Origin: Clostridia bacterium
Lineage (GTDB): Bacteria > Bacillota > Clostridia > Oscillospirales > CAG-272
Direction of reading: 5' to 3'
Length of the DNA stretch: 7,962 nucleotides
Assembly (NCBI GenBank): GCA_024404655.1
Contig: JAKSPR010000122.1
Location: 1 to 7,962, forward strand
A program made the translations under genes and the position numbers. How positions within the stretch are numbered: the stretch's first letter is position 1; every line of letters starts with the position of its first letter. Below, in pieces: positions 1-4,921 of the stretch. Under the pieces are notes generated by a model. The model saw nothing but the letters and a program-made list of their open reading frames with translations. It ran no database searches and was not told the origin of the DNA.

Positions 1-432
1 AAGGATTGCGATGTCGGCCGCACGGAACACTGTGAGCAGTTTTGCTTTTGATAGGTTCGGATCGCTGTTCGGGTTCTCGGAGCGTATCCACGCATCCGAG
101 AGTATCTTTGAAAAGTCCTCGCAGGAGAGATGCGGCATTGCGAATTTCAGAAAGGTCAGACCATACGGTTTGTTGCACATCATATAGATGAGATACGGAT
201 TGTCCGCTTTTTCGATCAGCCCACGCATCCGGTTCTGCCAGCTTCTGAAATCCGCATTGCTTTTTGTAATATCCACAAGCTGCACGATGCCGTCTTTTTC
301 CGCCTGCACGAAACCGGTGTTCGTGAACGGATGCTGAATAACGACAGGGGACATTTTCGTTTTGTGGTAGTCCGTCATGAGCAGAGAGACGGCAACCGAC
401 TTCACAGAGGCGAGGTCAGTCTTTTCTTTCAT
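1..432 (-). CDS. Hypothetical protein, N-terminal 144 residues (runs off left edge)
   Basis: An open frame with no stop begins at ATG 432-430 and runs to base 1, so only the N-terminal 144 residues are visible. The start is supported by an AGAAAGGAG ribosome binding site at 443-451, 10 bases upstream. The protein begins MKEKTDLASVKSVAVS and includes the segments ADNPYLIYMMCNKPYGLTFL and LSCEDFSKILSDAWIRSENP. It is soluble-looking, mixed alpha/beta in character, with no signal peptide or membrane segment. I do not recognise it with certainty. The part AWIRSENPNSDPNLSKAKLL resembles, from memory only, uncharacterised proteins of Clostridia that sit in accessory or mobile regions; that is a weak inference. 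A terminator-like hairpin lies just upstream (473-500), so the gene either has its own promoter close by, which I could not identify, or is expressed by read-through. Reality of the gene is well supported; function is unknown. Confidence 0.72.
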   Translation of the reverse strand, partial: MKEKTDLASVKSVAVSLLMTDYHKTKMSPVVIQHPFTNTGFVQAEKDGIVQLVDITKSNADFRSWQNRMRGLIEKADNPYLIYMMCNKPYGLTFLKFAMPHLSCEDFSKILSDAWIRSENPNSDPNLSKAKLLTVFRAADIAIL

Positions 433-460
433 GCTGTAAACACTCCTTTCTGAAATTTGG

Positions 461-500
461 GCAAAAGAAAAAGGCAGATAGTTCTTTCGTTCTATCTGCC
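461..500 (-). terminator. Intrinsic terminator or attenuator just upstream of the left-edge gene
   Basis: Read on the minus strand, a 9-bp perfect stem (GGCAGATAG / CTATCTGCC, 473-481 and 492-500) with a 10-base loop is followed directly by TTTTTCTTTT (463-472). This is the layout of a Rho-independent terminator. It ends about 10 bases before the ribosome binding site of the minus-strand gene starting at 432. It therefore either ends an upstream minus-strand transcript or acts as a leader attenuator for that gene. Confidence 0.6.
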
Positions 501-550
501 TGATTGATTCGCTATTCTGTTTTCGTGGGTTCAAAACCTTCCGCAAAGGG

Positions 551-599
551 AAAAAGCCGTTTTTACATCTTCATTTCTGAAAATTAAAAAACGGCTTTT
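551..599. terminator. Long AT-flanked hairpin, terminator-like in both directions
   Basis: A 13-bp perfect inverted repeat (AAAAGCCGTTTTT, 552-564, with 587-599) surrounds a 22-base spacer, which itself contains a small TTCA/TGAA hairpin at 570-581. The GCCG core is flanked by A and T runs on both arms, so either strand would give a stem followed by U residues. The GC core is only 4 bp, so termination may be weak. It lies between the tRNA-Ser gene and the left-edge gene, as the middle of three successive hairpins. Confidence 0.5.
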
Positions 600-606
600 G
601 GGTAGC

Positions 607-634
607 AAAAAACCCCGACAAAATCGGGGTTTTT
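607..634. terminator. Bidirectional intrinsic terminator downstream of tRNA-Ser
   Basis: The stem CCCCGA (613-618) / TCGGGG (624-629) with a 5-base loop is flanked by six A residues (607-612) and five T residues (630-634). On the minus strand it follows the tRNA-Ser 3' end by about 30 bases and ends in a run of six U, so it is the likely terminator of the tRNA transcript. A smaller 6-bp hairpin (637-642 with 654-659) sits between it and the tRNA and might serve 3'-end processing. The symmetry would also let it stop plus-strand transcription. Confidence 0.85.
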
Positions 635-664
635 CGAGAGGATATCTTTTTCGTCCTCTAATTA

Positions 665-754
665 TGGCGGAGAAGGAGAGATTTGAACTCTCGCGCCGGT
701 TACCCGACCTACACCCTTAGCAGGGGCGCCTCTTCACCACTTGAGTATTTCTCC
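665..754 (-). tRNA. tRNA-Ser (anticodon GCU, reads AGC/AGU)
   Basis: The 90-base gene folds as a class II tRNA. The acceptor 5' strand is GGAGAAA (754-748) and the 3' strand is CTTCTCC, followed by discriminator G (668) and an encoded CCA (667-665). The D stem is CTC/GAG, the anticodon stem CGCCC/GGGTG, and the loop CTGCTAA places anticodon GCU at 721-719. A long variable arm (GTCGG-GTAA-CCGGC) and a T arm (GAGAG-TTCAAAT-CTCTC) follow. The long variable arm and G73 are the usual serine identity features. One oddity is position 7 (A) facing position 66 (C), a mismatch at the base of the acceptor stem; the other six acceptor pairs are intact, so I expect a working tRNA. Confidence 0.96.
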
Positions 755-789
755 GTGCCTTGAAGCTGTTCTTATTCGATTGCTGTACT

Positions 790-818
790 ATTATATCACA
801 GAACTTATAAAAAATCAA
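790..818 (-). promoter_or_regulatory. Promoter of tRNA-Ser
   Basis: On the minus strand, -35 TTGATT (818-813) is separated by exactly 17 bases from -10 TATAAT (795-790). The -10 is preceded by TGTGA, giving an extended -10. Predicted transcription start is near 783, leaving about 30 bases of leader before the tRNA 5' end at 754. The strength of the match fits a stable-RNA promoter. Confidence 0.88.
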
Positions 819-931
819 GGGTTTTTCAAAAAAAGATTCAAAATCAGTCCGGGAACGGAAAGCGCTGGCGGAGAAAAAACGTTTTCGGCGAAAAAATCCG
901 GAAAAATTGCAAAAAATCTCCGTTCTCCCTC

Positions 932-960
932 TATGCAAAAAGGCGGGAATATGCTATAAT
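932..960 (+). promoter_or_regulatory. Promoter of the E2-like gene (extended -10)
   Basis: TATAAT at 955-960 is preceded by TGC (952-954), forming an extended -10. The -35 region 17 bases upstream (932-937, TATGCA) is poor, as is common for extended -10 promoters. A run of A-tracts at 874-879, 891-896, 902-906 and 911-916 lies upstream and may bend the DNA or act as an UP element. Predicted start is near 967, about 40 bases before the chosen ATG at 1007. Confidence 0.75.
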
Positions 961-1006
961 AGTCTTAAAGTTTATGAAAAGTTTACACAGCGGAAGGAAG
1001 ACGAGT

Positions 1007-1900
1007 ATGCCTATTGAAAAATCGACCAAGAAGATCAAGCGCCGCTTCGGTGACCGTGTGGAGGGAAGACGGGTCCGTACCCTGACGCCCATCAACAAGA
1101 TCACCCCTTACATCATGAAGACCCGCAACACCCGTATGAACCTCTTCAAAGACGAGATCAACACGGAGAAGATCGACGAATACATCAAGCAGAAAAAAGC
1201 CGAAGGCCGCATGAACTTCAACATTATGCATATTTTCCTTGCCGCATACGTCCGTGCGGTATCCCAGATGCCGGCCCTCAACCGTTTTGTCTCCGGTTAT
1301 CAGGTCTACGCGCGGCACAATATCGAAGTCTGCATGGTCATCAAAAAAGAAATGACCCTCGACGCACCCGATACCGCCATCAAGGTGGAATTTGAGCGGG
1401 ATGCAACGCCGGATGAAGTCTACGACATTCTCAACAAGACCATCGAAGACTACCGCAATGCGCCCGGCGGCGACTTTGACAACGTGGCGGGACTTCTGAA
1501 TTATCTGCCGCGGTTTTTGCTCCGCTTTGCTGTCGGATTCCTGGAATTCCTTGACTATTTCGGCATCATGCCGCGGTTTCTTACCCGGCTGAGCCCCTTC
1601 CACGGCTCGCTGTTCATTACCTCCATGGGATCGCTGGGTATTCCGCCGATCTATCATCATCTGTATGATTTCGGCAATGTGCCGATCTTCATGGCATTCG
1701 GTACCAAGAAGCACCGGTATGAACTGCAGGCTGACGGCAGTGTCAAGAGAAACAACTACGTCGGTTTCTCGATTGTCTGTGATGAAGGTATTACGGACGG
1801 ATTCTATTATGCGGCGGCGTTCAAGTATATGCTGCGGTTTTATAAGAATCCGTGGCTGCTGGATACCAGACCCGAAACCATTGTGGAAGATATTCCGTAA
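1007..1900 (+). CDS. Stand-alone 2-oxoacid dehydrogenase E2-like (CAT-fold) acyltransferase-family protein
   Basis: The 297-residue protein matches the catalytic domain of dihydrolipoyl acyltransferases (E2), related to chloramphenicol acetyltransferase, but has no lipoyl or E1/E3-binding domain. Support comes from HGSLFITSMGSLGIPPIYHH (199-218), which corresponds to the oxyanion-stabilising Thr/Ser-Gly-Ser-Leu-Gly segment, and CDEGITDG (258-265), which sits where E2 and CAT carry His-x-x-x-Asp-Gly. The catalytic His is replaced by Glu260; Asp264-Gly265 are kept. A hydrophobic insert at about 166-193 (LPRFLLRFAVGFLEFLDYFG) could contact membrane or a hydrophobic ligand. An in-frame ATG at 974 exists, but GGAAGGAAG (992-1000), 6 bases before ATG 1007, favours the shorter form. 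The gene is monocistronic, between its own promoter and a terminator at 1917. Family-level call is firm; substrate and activity are unknown, and classical acyl transfer is doubtful without the His. Confidence 0.85.
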   Translation: MPIEKSTKKIKRRFGDRVEGRRVRTLTPINKITPYIMKTRNTRMNLFKDEINTEKIDEYIKQKKAEGRMNFNIMHIFLAAYVRAVSQMPALNRFVSGYQVYARHNIEVCMVIKKEMTLDAPDTAIKVEFERDATPDEVYDILNKTIEDYRNAPGGDFDNVAGLLNYLPRFLLRFAVGFLEFLDYFGIMPRFLTRLSPFHGSLFITSMGSLGIPPIYHHLYDFGNVPIFMAFGTKKHRYELQADGSVKRNNYVGFSIVCDEGITDGFYYAAAFKYMLRFYKNPWLLDTRPETIVEDIP

Positions 1901-1916
1901 AGTAAATATGAAAGTG

Positions 1917-1960
1917 ATCCTGCTGCATCCTGATTGGGGTACAGCGGGATTTTTGCTTTT
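1917..1960 (+). terminator. Terminator of the E2-like gene
   Basis: The stem ATCCTGCTG (1917-1925) pairs with CAGCGGGAT (1942-1950), 9 bp including one G-U pair, across a 16-base loop, followed by TTTTGCTTTT. It starts 16 bases after the stop codon. Its sequence closely resembles the hairpin at 2163-2198 (shared CTGCAT, GGGT-CAGCGGG and GATTTTTGC parts). Confidence 0.82.
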
Positions 1961-1981
1961 CCGGAATTGGGTTTCATCGCG

Positions 1982-2034
1982 GGGGAGCAAGGGGAGAACC
2001 ATCTCAAACGCCGAAGTTTCTCCCCTTGCTCCCC
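1982..2034. repeat. 17-bp perfect inverted repeat in the intergenic region
   Basis: GGGGAGCAAGGGGAGAA at 1982-1998 is exactly complementary to 2018-2034, with a 19-base spacer. There is no U-run on either side, so it is not a standard intrinsic terminator. It is too strong to be chance and looks like a mobile or dispersed intergenic repeat, or the pair of ends of a very small or decayed element. No open frame in this 380-base gap (1901-2280) looks like a gene. Confidence 0.85.
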
Positions 2035-2047
2035 GGTGGGATCCATC

Positions 2048-2075
2048 TGAGGGGAGTTTTTATGTCCCCCCCTCA
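2048..2075. repeat. 7-bp inverted repeat, part of the intergenic palindrome cluster
   Basis: TGAGGGG (2048-2054) is complementary to CCCCTCA (2069-2075) with a 14-base spacer that contains a GTTTTTATGT segment. It lies 14 bases after the 17-bp inverted repeat. Alone it would be weak evidence; its value is as a member of the cluster. Confidence 0.5.
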
Positions 2076-2121
2076 TGCCCTACTCCTTGGCTGGCGGCTT
2101 TGTGCGCGGACAATTCTTTTT

Positions 2122-2142
2122 CGATTCGCCTGCGGCGAATCG
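2122..2142. repeat. 9-bp perfect hairpin (CGATTCGCC-tgc-GGCGAATCG)
   Basis: A 9-bp perfect stem with a 3-base loop. On the minus strand it is followed (through 2121) by A-rich sequence and on the plus strand by GTGGGGG, so it is not a classical terminator either way. From memory, palindromes of this TTCGCC-GGCGAA type occur between genes in Clostridia, which suggests a dispersed repeat; this is recollection, not a search. Confidence 0.65.
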
Positions 2143-2154
2143 TGGGGGAAGGCT

Positions 2155-2198
2155 ATAAGAAACCCCGCTGCATATCCGGGTGCAGCGGGGGGATTTTT
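2155..2198. terminator. Strong hairpin, probable terminator of the M23 peptidase gene
   Basis: A 10-bp perfect stem CCCCGCTGCA (2163-2172) / TGCAGCGGGG (2181-2190) has an 8-base loop. On the minus strand it is followed by TTTCTTATAG and lies about 90 bases after the stop of the convergent M23 gene. On the plus strand it is followed by GGATTTTTG, so it could also catch read-through from the E2-like gene. It resembles the terminator at 1917-1956 closely enough to suggest duplication. Confidence 0.72.
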
Positions 2199-2280
2199 GC
2201 GGGCAGAATATTGAAAATATATCCGGTATTTTTTTTGCGCAGCGGGGAAATCCTGATGGCAGAAAGAAACAACCGGAAAA

Positions 2281-4704
2281 TCAACCGCCGATATAGGTGA
2301 TCCATTCGGGGATGTCGATATACAGAGCGGGGTCGACGGTGACGTGGTTCTTGCGGAATTCGAGGTGGAGGTGGGAGCCGCTGGTATTGCCGCTGGAGCC
2401 GACATAGCCGATGAGCTGACCCTGGGTGACGACGTCGCCCGCCTTGACTGCCATCTTTGCCTGATGGGCATAGAGGGTCTCCACGCCGTCTTTATGGAGG
2501 ATGCGCACGGCATAGCCGTAGGAGCCGGAATAGGAAGCGTAGGTGACAACACCGCCGTCACAGGCGTAAATTTCCGTATAAGCGGAGGCTGCGATATCAT
2601 AGCCGAGATGGAAATCCGTGGTGCCCCACAGATCGCGCTCGCCGTAGCCGCTGGACATGTAGACGCGGGGAATGGAATTGCTCCAGCCGATCTCCTCATT
2701 GGTATAGTGGAGATTTTCGGGCGTGGGTTCAAGCAGCGGCCAGATAAAGGTCCCGGTGGAGACGCTTTCGTCAAGCAGCGGATAGGTACCGTAATAGGCC
2801 ACGGCATCCACAGGTTCCCGTAAGACGACATGCTCGGTTTCCTCTTCGGAGAGGACAGCGCCGGTGTCGGGGTCGAGGATGCGCCGGGTGGTGACGCGGG
2901 CAAGACCGTCCCTGCCTTCGGAGATCAGCGTGGTATAGCCGTCAAATCCGGCGTCGTTCTCCCGATACGTTGTGCCGTACGGTATCACGCAGGCCTCGGA
3001 GACGGCGGTGACGACCTGATAGGAGAGCAGCTTCGCATCGCAGATACGGATCATGAGGGCGTCTTCCGATTCGATCTGTGCGCCGGGGATCCATCCATAT
3101 TCCCATGTGACGCTGCTGGTCCGTTCCAGAATACCGCCTGAAAGAATCTCCGGAGAAAGCGCGTCCCCGCGTATCTTGTCGCAGGTCGCAAACAGTTCAT
3201 CCAGATGATCCGCCGAGGCAGTATATCCGATCACAGCGCCGTCGGCATAGATGGTATAGCCGCGGGTGTAGTCCGCCGATGCATGAACGTAAAGGGCATG
3301 ATACAGGCTGTCCTCGCTCATGATCTGATCGGGGGAAATCTCCGCCGGCTGATAGGAGAGGGTAAGCTCTGCCGGGGTGATATCCTGCTTTTCAAGTTCT
3401 GCCCTGACTGATTTCAACTGTTCTTCCGCAAGCGCCGTATCCGTGACATAGCCGACGGGAACGCCGTTTGCCAGAATCTGATAGCCGGGGACGCCGGAAC
3501 GGTGCAGCACCAGGGCGGCAATATACGCGAAAAACAGCAGAACAAGGCAGGCAACAAACCCGCCGAGAATCTTCGGAAGCAGCCGTTTTTCTCCATGGGA
3601 GGGCCCGATGATGGGAAAGCTCTCCGTATCGGCACTGTCCTCCCGGGATGCGGCATCGGTTTCAGAGGATCCGTTCTCCACGGTCGTGTCTTCCGCCTGG
3701 AAGTCGATGGGCGGCGCAAAGCCGTCAAGGCTCAGATCCGGCAGATCATCGGCTCCGGGGCCGGGAACGCTGACATCGGGAGCACTGCCGGTGACCGCTT
3801 CCGCGGGTTCCTGATGCGCAGGAATTTCTGCATCCGCCGGCAACTCGATTTTCGGTTCTTCCTGCTTTGCGGGAACTTCCGCTGGGGGGACTTGCTTTTC
3901 GGGTACGGGGGAGGAGCTGTCCATCACAGGACGCCGCAGCGGTCTTCTGCGGGGAGTATGGTGAGGGGCAGGTTCCGCTGTGTGCCGGATTTCCTGTTTT
4001 ATTTCGGTTTCAGAAACTGAAACTGTATCAGTAACTGAAACTGTTTCGGTTTCTGAAATTGTTTCGGGAATTGAAACTGCATCGGAAACAGGAGCTGTTT
4101 CGGAAACGTGAATCGTTTCGGAAATGGGGACCATTTCGTTATCCGAATCTGTTTCTTCCGGAAAAACAACCGTCGGCGTGGATGCTTCCGCTCCGGTTTC
4201 CTGCTCTGGAGCAGGATCATCGGCAATGTCGAAGAGAATCGGCATAGCCTCTGCGGTTTCTGCCGCGGGAGAACTTTCAGTTTTGAGAACTTCGATGGAA
4301 ATATCGGTCTCCGGTTCTTTGATTTCCGCGGAAACATCTGCAGAAACCTCCGCGTTTTCTGCGGGGGCGGGAATATCGTCAACAAAGAAGTCGATGAGGT
4401 CGTCGGGGGAGAAATCGGCCGCAGGTTCCTCTGCAGTCGGTATCAGAGGCTCTGCCGGGGACGGGATGGGAGTATCCTGCTCATTTTGGGGAGTTTCTTC
4501 CGGCTCTTTTTCATCGGCGGCAGGTTCCGGGATCGGTTCTTTTTTTGGTTCTTCTTCCGGGATCAGCGGCCGGTTCTGATCTTGTATCACAACACGGTCG
4601 ATGGAGGCCGTGTCAAAAAAGCGCACATCGGGGATGGCGTGGTTCTGCGGCTCCCGCCGGGTACCGGAATGGTGATGTTCCGATTCTTTATGTTTCTCCG
4701 GCAT
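2281..4704 (-). CDS. Membrane-anchored G5 / M23 (LytM-type) metallopeptidase with long disordered N-terminal region
   Basis: The 807-residue protein should cut peptidoglycan cross-bridges or stem peptides outside the membrane. Residues 1 to about 375 are Pro/Glu/Ser/Thr-rich and predicted disordered, with hexapeptide repeats at about 185-233. One transmembrane helix follows at about 381-401 (FVACLVLLFFAYIAALVL). A G5-type domain lies at about 559-639, and the C-terminal M23 domain carries His699 and Asp703 (HLGYD), His747 (YAHQ) and His778-Leu-His780 (SHLHLEF): the zinc ligands and catalytic His are all present. With no signal peptide and an internal helix, the N-terminal half should be cytoplasmic and the enzyme extracellular. 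The frame is open from a GTG at 4761, but that codon overlaps the promoter -10, so I chose ATG 4704 with AAAGGA at 4718-4723 (13-base spacing, rather long). Fold and active site are certain; the exact bond cut is unknown. Confidence 0.93.
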   Translation of the reverse strand: MPEKHKESEHHHSGTRREPQNHAIPDVRFFDTASIDRVVIQDQNRPLIPEEEPKKEPIPEPAADEKEPEETPQNEQDTPIPSPAEPLIPTAEEPAADFSPDDLIDFFVDDIPAPAENAEVSADVSAEIKEPETDISIEVLKTESSPAAETAEAMPILFDIADDPAPEQETGAEASTPTVVFPEETDSDNEMVPISETIHVSETAPVSDAVSIPETISETETVSVTDTVSVSETEIKQEIRHTAEPAPHHTPRRRPLRRPVMDSSSPVPEKQVPPAEVPAKQEEPKIELPADAEIPAHQEPAEAVTGSAPDVSVPGPGADDLPDLSLDGFAPPIDFQAEDTTVENGSSETDAASREDSADTESFPIIGPSHGEKRLLPKILGGFVACLVLLFFAYIAALVLHRSGVPGYQILANGVPVGYVTDTALAEEQLKSVRAELEKQDITPAELTLSYQPAEISPDQIMSEDSLYHALYVHASADYTRGYTIYADGAVIGYTASADHLDELFATCDKIRGDALSPEILSGGILERTSSVTWEYGWIPGAQIESEDALMIRICDAKLLSYQVVTAVSEACVIPYGTTYRENDAGFDGYTTLISEGRDGLARVTTRRILDPDTGAVLSEEETEHVVLREPVDAVAYYGTYPLLDESVSTGTFIWPLLEPTPENLHYTNEEIGWSNSIPRVYMSSGYGERDLWGTTDFHLGYDIAASAYTEIYACDGGVVTYASYSGSYGYAVRILHKDGVETLYAHQAKMAVKAGDVVTQGQLIGYVGSSGNTSGSHLHLEFRKNHVTVDPALYIDIPEWITYIGG
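4008..4151 (-). repeat. Eight imperfect 18-bp tandem repeats within the M23 gene
   Basis: Eight consecutive 18-base units (start points 4008, 4026, 4044, 4062, 4080, 4098, 4116, 4134) share the pattern TTTCGG-n-A-n-TGAAACTG on the plus strand. On the coding strand they give hexapeptides of the type V-x-V-S-E-T (for example VPISET, IHVSET, VSVTDT). The unit is in frame, so slippage would change length without breaking the protein. They are in the predicted cytoplasmic disordered region. Confidence 0.88.
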
Positions 4705-4717
4705 ATCTGCGGCACCG

Positions 4718-4725
4718 TCCTTTCT
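4718..4725 (-). promoter_or_regulatory. Ribosome binding site deciding the M23 gene start
   Basis: AGAAAGGA on the minus strand lies 13 bases before ATG 4704-4702. The spacing is longer than ideal, but no other in-frame ATG, GTG or TTG lies between here and the GTG at 4761, which would begin within the promoter itself. Confidence 0.65.
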
Positions 4726-4752
4726 CTTGTCCTGCTTGATTGGATATCTTTT

Positions 4753-4781
4753 ATTATACACGAAAAATGTCGGAAAATCAA
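4753..4781 (-). promoter_or_regulatory. Promoter of the M23 peptidase gene
   Basis: On the minus strand, -35 TTGATT (4781-4776) and -10 TATAAT (4758-4753) are separated by 17 bases, with TG before the -10 (TGTATAAT). Both hexamers and the spacing equal those of the tRNA-Ser promoter. Predicted start is near 4746, giving a leader of about 40 bases. Confidence 0.87.
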
Positions 4782-4854
4782 GGGGTTATCTGCCCGGCGG
4801 GCGGTCTCTTTCTCCGACAACCATGACCTTTTATGAGTTTTTTTCCAAAACCCG

Positions 4855-4893
4855 GTGAAAAATTCCTCGTCCTGTGATATAATAGAATCACAG
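4855..4893 (+). promoter_or_regulatory. Promoter of polA with overlapping inverted repeat
   Basis: TATAAT (4878-4883) is preceded by TGA, an extended -10, and 17 bases upstream stands a fair -35, GTGAAA (4855-4860). An inverted repeat CTGTGAT (4872-4878) / ATCACAG (4887-4893) straddles the -10 and the predicted start, so it could be an operator or a 5'-end hairpin. The promoter points away from that of the M23 gene, with about 75 bases between the two -35 boxes. Confidence 0.8.
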
Positions 4894-4921
4894 ATTACTC
4901 TCAATGAGAAGGAGATACGCC

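Noticed and set aside
741..959. Small frames on both strands between tRNA-Ser and the E2-like gene
   Set aside because: They overlap the tRNA and both divergent promoters and have no ribosome binding site.
983..2002. Open frame of 339 codons on the minus strand opposite the E2-like gene
   Set aside because: It mirrors a gene with clear family motifs, promoter and ribosome binding site. Its composition (many His, Arg and Val in runs) is that of an antisense shadow.
1665..2300. Plus-strand frame across the end of the E2-like gene and the palindrome cluster
   Set aside because: It overlaps the E2 gene in another frame, runs through two terminators and the inverted repeats, and has no ribosome binding site or recognisable protein.
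4008..4151. CRISPR-like array
   Set aside because: The 18-bp units are contiguous with no spacers, imperfect and in frame with a protein; they are coding tandem repeats.
4108..4836. Plus-strand frames opposite the M23 gene N-terminal region
   Set aside because: They are antisense to the repeat-rich coding sequence; the Phe/Arg- or Ser/Gly-rich content is what the reverse of Glu/Pro/Ser codons gives.
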